Shown here: positions 1 through 4,978 of the stretch, one piece after another
Position numbering within the stretch: position 1 is the stretch's first letter
Layout of the letters: the number at the start of each line of letters is the position of its first letter
Source of the DNA: an uncultured beta proteobacterium
Lineage (GTDB): Bacteria; Pseudomonadota; Gammaproteobacteria; Burkholderiales; Rhodocyclaceae
Direction of reading: 5' to 3'
Length of the DNA: 5,005 nt
NCBI GenBank assembly: GCA_903932755.1
Contig: CAIZHL010000037.1
Span: forward strand, 1-5,005
Translations under genes and position numbers: made by a program
Notes under the pieces: generated by a model
Databases searched by the model: none
Seen by the model: the letters and a program-made list of their open reading frames with translations, nothing else
What the model was told of the DNA's origin: nothing

Positions 1-737
1 CGGGAATGGAAGACGGCGCGTTTCAGCCAGAGCTGCACGGCCTGCCAGTGGATGCGCCAGACCACGGCCAGCGTCAGCAGCGGCTGGCGCAGCAGCGCAC
101 GGCGCGCGGCGGCGGCATCGAGGATTTGCGGCGCGCCCTGGAGCGAGGTGGCCAGCACGCGTTCGCCATCGAGCCAGTAATCGAGTTCGACGCGGCGGCG
201 CCGGGTGCCGAGGTCGAAGCGGAAGCGGTATTCGCCGGCGACCGGGAAGAAGGGCGAGACATGGAAGATCTTGCGCGCCGTCAGCGTGTCGGCGGCCGTG
301 ATCGGGCGCTGGTCGGCGTGGGCGACGAGGTAGTTGTGATGGTCGCCGAAGGTGTTGCGGACTTCCGCCAGCACCGCCCGCAAGGCGCCGTTGCTGTCAT
401 GGCAGAACCAGAAGCTGACCGGATTGAAAACGAAGCCGAAGATGCGCGGAAAGGCCTGCAGCACCACTTCGCCGTCGGCCGTGTCTATGCCTTCGGTGGC
501 CAGCAAAGCGCGAATCCAGGGCTCCGGCGGCGAGCCGTCGCGCGCGCCGTGGTCGCGGAAGCGCAGCGAGAGCGGGCGCCACCGCTCGATGCCGAACCAG
601 CGGTTGCCGGCATCCTGCAATTGCGACAGCGGCAGCGCGAGGAAGAACAGCGGATAGACGAAGCGGTGCGCGGCAGGACTCTGCCCGGCGGCAAAGCGCG
701 CGTGCATCACGGTGCCGACGCAGAGCTCGGGTTTCAT
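1..737 (-). CDS. DUF1365 family protein, 3' end cut by window edge
   Basis: The reading frame starts at ATG 737 and stays open to the left edge, so 245 residues are visible and only a short C-terminus is missing (my recollection is that the family is about 250-270 residues). The DUF1365 (COG3496) pattern is clear: an N-terminal VGTVMHARF / AHRFVYPLFF stretch (8-32), FGFVFNPVSFWFCHD (100-114), EVRNTFGDHHNY (125-136), KIFHVSPF (156-163) and IHWQAVQLWLKR (229-240). The biochemical role is not established to my knowledge. The family is habitually found next to an FAD-dependent oxidoreductase of the COG2907 type and a cyclopropane-fatty-acid-synthase-like methyltransferase, so a part in lipid modification is inferred. 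That neighbour oxidoreductase is upstream here, but 121 bases away with a palindromic repeat between them. No clear Shine-Dalgarno sequence precedes the ATG, yet the start fits the family N-terminus well. Confidence 0.9.
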   Translation of the reverse strand, partial: MKPELCVGTVMHARFAAGQSPAAHRFVYPLFFLALPLSQLQDAGNRWFGIERWRPLSLRFRDHGARDGSPPEPWIRALLATEGIDTADGEVVLQAFPRIFGFVFNPVSFWFCHDSNGALRAVLAEVRNTFGDHHNYLVAHADQRPITAADTLTARKIFHVSPFFPVAGEYRFRFDLGTRRRRVELDYWLDGERVLATSLQGAPQILDAAAARRALLRQPLLTLAVVWRIHWQAVQLWLKRAVFHS

Positions 738-755
738 GCCAAAAACCGCAGTTGA

Positions 756-845
756 ACCACAGAGACACAGAGAACACAGAGTAAAAGCGGACGGTTGCAC
801 GTCTGTGATTTTTCGCCTCTCTCTGTGCCTCTGTGTCTCTGTGGT
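756..845. repeat. Palindromic intergenic repeat with triple CACAGAG arms
   Basis: A perfect 17-bp inverted repeat, ACCACAGAGACACAGAG (756-772) and its complement (829-845), forms the outer stem. It extends inward with one irregularity to 781 and 821. Each arm is itself three near-copies of CACAGAG at 8-9 bp spacing. Inside the loop there is a smaller hairpin, GACG (790-793) with CGTC (800-803). The element fills most of the gap between the oxidoreductase stop and the DUF1365 start. I recall similar CACAGAG palindromes scattered between genes in unrelated environmental bacteria, which suggests a REP- or MITE-like element, but I could not check this. It carries no gene. Confidence 0.85.
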
Positions 846-858
846 GAGGAATTCAGGT

Positions 859-2151
859 TCATGCCGCGCTTTCGAGTCCTGTAATTGCCGCCTGCCAGGG
901 CGCGCTGCAGCCAAGACAGTTCGCCACCGCCAGCGCCGAGGCGAGGCCGTCCTCGTGGAAGCCGTAGCCGCCCCAGGCGCCGCAGAACCAGAGGCGCTCG
1001 ACGCCCTGGATCGCATCGAGTTGCGCCTGCGCGCCGATCGCCGCCTGGTCGAACAGCGGATGGTCGTAGTCCCAGTCGCCGATCACCTTGGCCGGGTCGG
1101 GCTCGATGTGCGGATTGAGCGAGACGACGACCGGCGTTTGTGTCGGCAAGGGTTGCAGGTGGTTGATCAGGTAGGAGACGCTGACCGGTTGCTCGCCGCC
1201 GCGTTGTGCGCTTCCGCCTGGTGCGCCGGCCATGTAATTCCACGCCGACCAGACGCGTTCGTCGCGCGGCAGCAGGCGGGCATCGGTATGCAGCACGGCG
1301 CGGTTGGGCTGGTAGCGGATGGCGCCGAGGATGCGCCGCTCCGCGGCACTGGCTGCGGGGCCGAGCAGGGCCAGCGCCTGGTCGCTGTGGCAGGCCAGCA
1401 CGACCTCGTCGAAGCGCTCGCAGTCGCCGCCGGGCAGGCCCAGCCAGACGCCGTCGGCATCGCGCAGCACCGATTTGACAGGCGTCGCCAGGCGCACGTC
1501 GGGCAGCGTCGCGGCGATGCGTTCGACATACTCGCGGCCGCCGCCCCGGACCGTCTGCCACTGCGGCCGGTCGGTGATCTGCAGCAGGCCGTGGTTGCGG
1601 GCGAAGCGGACGAAGGTGGTCAGCGGATAGTCGAGCATGGCCTGCGTCGGGCAGGACCAGATTGCCGCCGCCATCGGCAGCAGGTACCAGTCGCGGAATT
1701 CGGCGCTGTAGCGCTCGCGTGAAAGGTAGTCGCCCAGTGTCACTTCGGGCAGCGCGCCGGCGGTATCGCGGTTGAAGCGCAGCGTGTCCTGCAGCATGCG
1801 CCAGAAGCCCGGCCGAGCCAGGTTGCGCTTCTGCGCGAACAGGGTGGCGAGGCTGGAGCCGGCCCATTCGAGCTCCGGGTCCGCCATGCTTACGGCGAAG
1901 GACATGTCGCTGGCGACGGTGTCGACCTTCAGTTCGCGGAACAGCGCGGTCAGGTTCGGGTAGGTACGATGGTTGAACACCAGGAAGCCGGTATCCACCG
2001 GGAAGCGCGCGCCATCGACTTCGATGTCGACCGTATGGGTGTGGCCGCCGAGGTAGTCGCCTGCCTCGAACAGGGTAACGTCATGGTCCCGGTTGAGCAG
2101 CCAGGCGCTGGCGAGGCCGGAGATGCCGGCACCGACGACGGCGATTTTCAT
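859..2151 (-). CDS. FAD-dependent oxidoreductase, amine-oxidase fold (COG2907 type)
   Basis: This 430-residue protein opens with a Rossmann dinucleotide site, GAGISG (7-12), followed by Glu29, which should bind the FAD ribose, and GGHTHT (35-40). Further family landmarks are VDTGFLVFN (52-60), VVLACHSDQAL (250-260), YQPNRAVLHTD (280-290), WNYM (304-307) and a C-terminal flavin-contacting block, FCGAWGGYGFHEDG (389-402). It belongs with predicted NAD/FAD-binding proteins that accompany DUF1365 and fatty-acid methyltransferases. In furan-fatty-acid producers a related flavoprotein is credited with desaturating phospholipid acyl chains, so oxidation of membrane lipids is a reasonable inference rather than an observation. 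There is no signal peptide or membrane span, so it is probably cytoplasmic or peripheral. The ATG lies 12 bases after a GGGGA ribosome-binding site and overlaps the stop of the upstream 39-residue gene as ATGA. Complete, with no missing motifs. Confidence 0.93.
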   Translation of the reverse strand: MKIAVVGAGISGLASAWLLNRDHDVTLFEAGDYLGGHTHTVDIEVDGARFPVDTGFLVFNHRTYPNLTALFRELKVDTVASDMSFAVSMADPELEWAGSSLATLFAQKRNLARPGFWRMLQDTLRFNRDTAGALPEVTLGDYLSRERYSAEFRDWYLLPMAAAIWSCPTQAMLDYPLTTFVRFARNHGLLQITDRPQWQTVRGGGREYVERIAATLPDVRLATPVKSVLRDADGVWLGLPGGDCERFDEVVLACHSDQALALLGPAASAAERRILGAIRYQPNRAVLHTDARLLPRDERVWSAWNYMAGAPGGSAQRGGEQPVSVSYLINHLQPLPTQTPVVVSLNPHIEPDPAKVIGDWDYDHPLFDQAAIGAQAQLDAIQGVERLWFCGAWGGYGFHEDGLASALAVANCLGCSAPWQAAITGLESAA

Positions 2152-2267
2152 GTTCTGTTCCCCGTGTTCCCGGGTGGCACGGCGCGTGAGCGGGCAAGTC
2201 GCGGCAGGTGCGCGGCGGCGCGCAGCAGCAGTGCGGTGAGGATGAGGCCGAGCAGGAGGTCAAACAT
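2148..2267 (-). CDS. Small membrane protein of 39 residues between folE2 and the oxidoreductase
   Basis: This short frame runs from ATG at 2267 to TGA at 2148-2150. It overlaps the end of folE2 by 8 bases (its ATG lies in the last codons of folE2) and its stop overlaps the next start as ATGA. It therefore fills the whole gap between the two genes and should be translationally coupled to both. The product is one short hydrophobic span (about residues 4-15, MFDLLLGLILTALLL) followed by an arginine-rich tail, suggesting an N-out, C-in single-span protein. Third positions are mostly G or C, as in the neighbouring genes. AGGG lies about 6 bases upstream of the ATG. I do not recognise a family. It might anchor the following flavoprotein to the membrane, which is inference. 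A chance frame is possible, but the exact double overlap argues against it. Confidence 0.65.
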   Translation of the reverse strand: MFDLLLGLILTALLLRAAAHLPRLARSRAVPPGNTGNRT

Positions 2268-3060
2268 TGCGACCCTCGATCAGCGCGTAGGCGGAATGGT
2301 TGTGGATCGACTCGAAGTTTTCCGATTCCACGGTCCAGTCGGCGATGCGCCGGTCGCCGCGCAGGCGCAGGGCGATGTCGCGCACCAGGTCCTCGACGAA
2401 CTTCGGGTTGTCGTAGGCGCGCTCGGTGACCCATTTCTCGTCGGGGCGCTTCAACAGGCCGAAGACTTCGCAGGAGGCCTCGTCTTCCGCAATGCGCACC
2501 AGCTGCTCAAGGCTCATGTCTTCCAGCAGGCGCACGCGCAGCGTCAGATGCGAACGCTGGTTGTGCGCGCCGTAATCCGAAATTTCCTTGGAGCAGGGGC
2601 AAAGGCTGGTCGCGGCGACGGTGACCTTAAGTTCGGTTTCGATCGGGCCGCCCTCGGCGCGCCACACGGTGATCGCGGCGTCGAGGTCGAGCAGGCTGGC
2701 GACTTTCGACACCGGCGCCTCCTTGCGGATGAAGTAGGGAAACTTCATCTCGATGCGACCGGCATTGGCCTGCAGGTGCAGCAGGGTTTCCTGCAGCATG
2801 CGGCGCAGGCCGGCGAGGCTCAGCGCATCACGCGGGCGCTCGAGGATTTCGACGAAGCGCGACATGTGGGTGCCCTTGACCTCGGGCGGCAGGCCGACGG
2901 TCATCGCCAGCGTGGCCACGGTCGGGTGCGCCGCGCCGGCGGCATCGAGCAGGGCCAGCGGATAGCGCAGGCCCTTGACGCCAACCTGCTGGATCGCCAG
3001 CCGACGGTGGTCGGGGCTGGACTGGATATCGGGCATGAAAAAGCGATCAGGTGCATTCAC
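2260..3060 (-). CDS. folE2: GTP cyclohydrolase FolE2 (type IB)
   Basis: FolE2 (GCYH-IB, COG1469) converts GTP to 7,8-dihydroneopterin triphosphate plus formate, the first step to folate and other pterins, in the cytoplasm. Unlike FolE it does not depend strictly on zinc. The 266-residue product shows the family landmarks: MPDIQSS near the N-terminus (9-15), VKGTHMSRFVE (61-71), the active-site block SLCPCSKEISDYGAHNQRSH (152-171) with metal-binding Cys154 and nearby histidines, and ESENFESIHNHSA (245-257). The frame is open upstream to a GTG at 3219, but that region lies inside the peroxidase gene. I chose GTG 3060 because AAGGAG (3067-3072) stands 6 bases before it and the protein then begins MNAPDRFFMPDIQ, as is usual. 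It follows the peroxidase gene by 32 bases in the same operon. No Zur-like operator was recognised. In a light-regulated operon it could supply pterin for a photolyase antenna, which is inference. Confidence 0.95.
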   Translation of the reverse strand: MNAPDRFFMPDIQSSPDHRRLAIQQVGVKGLRYPLALLDAAGAAHPTVATLAMTVGLPPEVKGTHMSRFVEILERPRDALSLAGLRRMLQETLLHLQANAGRIEMKFPYFIRKEAPVSKVASLLDLDAAITVWRAEGGPIETELKVTVAATSLCPCSKEISDYGAHNQRSHLTLRVRLLEDMSLEQLVRIAEDEASCEVFGLLKRPDEKWVTERAYDNPKFVEDLVRDIALRLRGDRRIADWTVESENFESIHNHSAYALIEGRNV

Positions 3061-3066
3061 GGCGTT

Positions 3067-3072
3067 CTCCTT
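3067..3072 (-). promoter_or_regulatory. Strong Shine-Dalgarno fixing the GTG start of folE2
   Basis: AAGGAG on the minus strand lies 6 bases before GTG 3060. There is no comparably placed site before any upstream candidate start, so it decides the folE2 start and discards a 53-codon extension that would overlap the peroxidase gene. Confidence 0.85.
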
Positions 3073-3092
3073 GGTAAGGCTTGCGGATGGGT

Positions 3093-3656
3093 TCAGGGTT
3101 TTTCGGCGAGTCGGCGCTCGATCTGCGCGATCAGGCTGCGGCTGTCGGGCGCGGTCAGGGTGTTGAAGCTCTCCACCGTGTTGCCGCGGCGGTCGATCAG
3201 GTATTTGTGGAAGTTCCACTTCGGCGCGGCGCCGCTCTTGGCGATCAGCTGCTTGTAGAAGGGGTGGGTTTTCGGCGCCGCGATATCTGTCTTGGCCATC
3301 ATCGGGAACTTGATGCCATAGGTAGTACGGCAGAAGTCGGCGATTTCCTTGTTGCTGCCCGGTTCTTGATCACCGAAATCGTTGGACGGGAAGCCGACCA
3401 CGACCAGACCGCGATCCTTGTATTTGTCGTAGACAGCCTCAAGCCCCTCATATTGATTGGTGAAGCCGCAGAAGCTCGCCGTGTTGACCACCAGCAGCAC
3501 CTTGCCCTGATACTGGCAAAGCGACTGCGGAGCACTGTCTTGCAAGCGTTGGAAGCTGTGGTCGAGCAGGGCCGGACAGTTCGCGGCGGCAGCGGAAAGC
3601 GGGGCGACGAGGCCGGCGGCGGTCAGGAGTAGTATGCAGTAGCGCTTCAGGTTCAT
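3093..3656 (-). CDS. Glutathione-peroxidase-like thiol peroxidase, secreted
   Basis: The protein (187 residues from ATG 3656) reduces hydroperoxides with a cysteine in place of selenocysteine. Residues 1-25 look like a Sec signal peptide: Lys4-Arg5, a hydrophobic core and an SAAAA end, with cleavage likely before Asn26, so it should act in the periplasm. The fold is marked by VVNTASFCGFTNQY with peroxidatic Cys63, GFPSNDFGDQEPG with Gln97, FCRTTYGIKFP with Cys109 at the resolving position of thioredoxin-dependent members, and KWNFHKYLIDRRG with Trp147 and Asn148. These are the Cys/Gln/Trp/Asn catalytic set. Two features differ from the usual pattern: Ser replaces Cys in the GFPCNQF box, and Cys27 and Cys47 are additional. 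ATG 3656 is preferred over TTG 3659 because AGGA (3664-3667) lies 7 bases upstream of it. First gene of the minus-strand operon, 32 bases before folE2. Phospholipid peroxides are a plausible substrate. Confidence 0.92.
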   Translation of the reverse strand: MNLKRYCILLLTAAGLVAPLSAAAANCPALLDHSFQRLQDSAPQSLCQYQGKVLLVVNTASFCGFTNQYEGLEAVYDKYKDRGLVVVGFPSNDFGDQEPGSNKEIADFCRTTYGIKFPMMAKTDIAAPKTHPFYKQLIAKSGAAPKWNFHKYLIDRRGNTVESFNTLTAPDSRSLIAQIERRLAEKP

Positions 3657-3660
3657 CAAT

Positions 3661-3673
3661 TTGTCCTAGACAA
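3661..3673. promoter_or_regulatory. Palindrome 1, candidate operator in the peroxidase 5' leader
   Basis: TTGTCCTAGACAA is an inverted repeat with 5-bp arms and a 3-bp spacer. It would lie at roughly +11 to +23 of the minus-strand transcript, and its minus-strand copy includes the AGGA Shine-Dalgarno of the peroxidase gene. It nearly matches the palindrome at 3724-3736. Binding by the adjacent MerR-type regulator is inferred from position only. Confidence 0.5.
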
Positions 3674-3689
3674 AAAAGAATATGGACGT

Positions 3690-3718
3690 AAGATACGGCC
3701 TGAAGTTTTACTTGTCAA
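3690..3718 (-). promoter_or_regulatory. Sigma70-like promoter of the minus-strand operon
   Basis: On the minus strand a perfect TTGACA (3713-3718) is followed after 17 bases by TATCTT (3690-3695). Transcription should begin near 3683, giving a leader of about 27 bases before ATG 3656. The spacing is the standard 17 bp, not the 19-20 bp of classical MerR-activated promoters, which suggests repression rather than DNA-untwisting activation. Confidence 0.65.
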
Positions 3719-3741
3719 CCGGTTTGTCTTGGACATAAAAT
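3712..3741 (+). promoter_or_regulatory. Sigma70-like promoter of the MerR-type regulator gene
   Basis: TTGTCA (3712-3717) and TAAAAT (3736-3741) are 18 bases apart. The predicted start point, 6-7 bases after the -10, is at about 3747-3748, which is the first base of the regulator ATG. The -35 overlaps base for base that of the opposite promoter. The palindrome at 3724-3736 occupies the spacer, which would allow self-repression. Confidence 0.55.
3724..3736. promoter_or_regulatory. Palindrome 2, candidate operator inside the regulator promoter
   Basis: TTGTCTTGGACAT shares the TTGTC-N3-GACA core with the palindrome at 3661-3673; the two centres (3667 and 3730) are 63 bp apart. A further TTGTC at 3712-3716 forms a 12-bp direct repeat with it, and AACCGGTT (3717-3724) lies between. 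It covers the spacer of the plus-strand promoter and lies just upstream of the minus-strand -35. Confidence 0.5.
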
Positions 3742-3747
3742 AAATTC

Positions 3748-4686
3748 ATGGACAGTCTTCAGCCTCTTGCCGCCGACCCGCCGCTGCGCGGAATCAGCAT
3801 TGCCGCCGTCGAGCGCGACACCGGACTCGGCAAGGACACGCTGCGTGTCTGGGAGCGGCGCTACGGCTTTCCGCAACCCTTGCGCGACGCCTTCGGCGAG
3901 CGCGTTTATCCGGCGGAACAGGTGGAACACCTGCGCCTGGTCAAGCGCCTGATGGACCAGGGCCAGCGACCGGGCGCACTGCTGCGCCAGCCCATGGCGG
4001 AACTGAGCGAGCGCCTGGCCGCGAACCCGGCAAAAGTCGGCGCTGACGACACGGCGGACTGGATCGTTCCCATGCTCAAGGCGCGCGACATCGATCCATT
4101 GCGCGCCGAACTGGCACAGCGCCTGGCGCGCGACGGCCTCGAGCGCTTCGTCATCGATACCGTGCCGGCGCTCAACCGGCGTATCGGCGACGGCTGGGTG
4201 AACGGTGAAATCGCGATTTTCGAGGAGCACCTCTACACGGAACTGGTGCAGAACCAGTTGCGTTCGGCCATCCATTCATTGGGCGGGCGCGGCACCAGCC
4301 CCCAGGTCCTGCTGACCACGGTGAAGGACGAGGAGCACATCCTCGGCCTGCTCATGGTCGAGGCGCTGCTCGCCGCCAACGGCGCCTTCGCCCTGTCGCT
4401 CGGCGCGCAAACGCCGATTGCCGACATCGTCGGCGCGGCGCGGGCGACCAATACCGACATCGTCGCCCTCTCGTTTTCCGGCGCCTATCCCTGGCGCAAG
4501 TCGCGCGATACGCTGATCGAACTGCGTGCCGCGCTGCCGGCCCGCACCGAACTTTGGGCCGGCGGCGGCGGCCTCGCCGGTCGTGGGCGCGGCGTTGCCG
4601 GCGTGCGCACCCTCGGCGCGCTGCGCGAACTGGCTTCCGCGCTGGCGGAGTGGCATGCCGCGCATCCGCAGCGCGGCAGAATCTGA
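3748..4686 (+). CDS. MerR-family regulator with cobalamin-binding domain, CarH/LitR-like light sensor
   Basis: The 312-residue protein has a MerR-type winged helix at about 14-80: ISIAAVERDTGLGKDTLRVWERRYGFPQPLR, then the RVYPAEQVEHLRLVKRL wing and helix. A helical cap domain and a B12-binding Rossmann fold follow. The cap carries Trp150 and, after exactly nine residues, Glu160-His161: the W-x9-EH signature of adenosylcobalamin-binding CarH/LitR proteins. His197 in EEHILG (195-200) fits the lower axial ligand of the E/D-x-H-x-x-G motif, and LSLGAQTP (216-223), VALSFSG (239-245) and GGGGLAGRG (272-280) line the cofactor pocket. In this family the B12-bound tetramer represses in the dark and light breaks it apart. 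It is transcribed divergently from the peroxidase-folE2-oxidoreductase operon, its probable target along with itself. No Shine-Dalgarno precedes ATG 3748, but the DNA-binding domain begins so soon after it that a later start is unlikely. Light sensing is inferred from motifs. Confidence 0.92.
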   Translation: MDSLQPLAADPPLRGISIAAVERDTGLGKDTLRVWERRYGFPQPLRDAFGERVYPAEQVEHLRLVKRLMDQGQRPGALLRQPMAELSERLAANPAKVGADDTADWIVPMLKARDIDPLRAELAQRLARDGLERFVIDTVPALNRRIGDGWVNGEIAIFEEHLYTELVQNQLRSAIHSLGGRGTSPQVLLTTVKDEEHILGLLMVEALLAANGAFALSLGAQTPIADIVGAARATNTDIVALSFSGAYPWRKSRDTLIELRAALPARTELWAGGGGLAGRGRGVAGVRTLGALRELASALAEWHAAHPQRGRI

Positions 4687-4688
4687 TT

Positions 4689-4743
4689 CGGCGGGTCAAG
4701 CGGGGGCCATCAAACCTGCCGGGGACGTTTGTTCTCCCCCTTT
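4689..4743 (+). terminator. Weak terminator-like hairpins after the regulator
   Basis: CGGCGGGT (4689-4696) pairs with ACCTGCCG (4714-4721) with one G-T wobble. Alternatively GGGGA (4721-4725) pairs with TCCCC (4735-4739), followed by CTTTAAAA. Neither stem has a clean run of T, so this is a tentative end for the regulator transcript. Confidence 0.3.
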
Positions 4744-4752
4744 AAAAAGTAG

Positions 4753-4781
4753 TTGACTGTTTTTATCAAGTTAAGTAAATT
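4753..4781 (+). promoter_or_regulatory. Sigma70-like promoter upstream of the riboswitch
   Basis: TTGACT (4753-4758) and TAAATT (4776-4781) are 17 bases apart in a stretch much richer in A and T than the rest of the window. The predicted start, near 4788, falls just before the first paired bases of the riboswitch at 4792, which supports both calls. Confidence 0.55.
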
Positions 4782-4790
4782 GCCTTCATC

Positions 4791-4902
4791 CCAAGGGGGA
4801 GTAGCTCTTCGTAGCAGTGTCGCCATTACGGAATCTGGCTGGTTGCAGTTTCCCGGTGCTGCGGGTGGTTGTCTCAAGGCAACTGCGAGCAAGACCTTTG
4901 CC
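4791..4902 (+). ncRNA. yybP-ykoY family riboswitch aptamer (Mn2+)
   Basis: The two conserved ends of this family are present: AAGGGGGAGTAGC (4793-4805) at the 5' side and GAGCAAGACCTTTGCC (4887-4902) at the 3' side. CAAGGG (4792-4797) pairs with CCTTTG (4895-4900) to close stem P1, with one G-T wobble. Within the 3' arm GTTGTC (4868-4873) and GGCAAC (4878-4883) form a 6-bp hairpin with a TCAA loop. The family binds Mn2+ between two conserved loops and usually switches on manganese-efflux genes such as mntP or UPF0016/TMEM165-type exporters. Here a promoter lies just upstream and an intrinsic terminator just downstream, so control is probably by antitermination. The regulated gene lies outside the window. 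Confidence 0.88.
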
Positions 4903-4929
4903 GCGATGGCGGAGGTTCCCTTGTTTATC

Positions 4930-4978
4930 AACGGCCCTCTTCCGCGCTGCCCGCTGGATGATGGGCCGTTCTGTTTTT
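4930..4978 (+). terminator. Intrinsic terminator, likely riboswitch expression platform
   Basis: AACGGCCC (4930-4937) and GGGCCGTT (4963-4970) form a perfect 8-bp stem around a 25-base loop, followed by CTGTTTTT (4971-4978). It lies 27 bases after the aptamer and no gene lies between them, so it probably stops transcription in low manganese. The loop is long, and I did not resolve which bases compete between the antiterminator and this stem. Confidence 0.75.

Noticed and set aside
756..845. CRISPR-like array or intrinsic terminator
   Set aside because: The short CACAGAG units have no uniform spacers, and the long-armed palindrome has no T run after it on either strand.
712..1722. Long plus-strand open frame of 336 codons
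   Set aside because: It runs antisense to the FAD oxidoreductase gene, has low-complexity Arg/Ala/Gly content and reads through the palindromic repeat. High-GC coding DNA commonly gives such shadow frames.
734..1867. Minus-strand open frame of 377 codons overlapping the oxidoreductase in another frame
   Set aside because: The translation is arginine- and proline-rich with no motif, while the overlapping frame encodes a clear flavoprotein.
3061..3219. Upstream extension of folE2 to GTG 3219
   Set aside because: The extra residues are Pro/Arg-rich, overlap the peroxidase coding region and lack a ribosome-binding site; GTG 3060 has AAGGAG at the right distance.
1969..3258. Long plus-strand open frame of 429 codons
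   Set aside because: It is antisense to the oxidoreductase, folE2 and the end of the peroxidase gene, and no protein family is recognisable in it.
3657..3747. Zur-type zinc operator that would explain folE2 regulation
   Set aside because: The palindromes here do not resemble the AT-rich Zur box I know, and folE2 is not the first gene after this promoter.
3715..4275. Minus-strand open frame of 186 codons opposite the regulator gene
   Set aside because: It covers the conserved DNA-binding domain of the regulator on the other strand and has no recognisable motif.
4710..4931. Minus-strand open frame of 73 codons in the 3' intergenic region
   Set aside because: It lies across the riboswitch, which explains the conservation of the sequence on the other strand; the peptide has no recognisable features.
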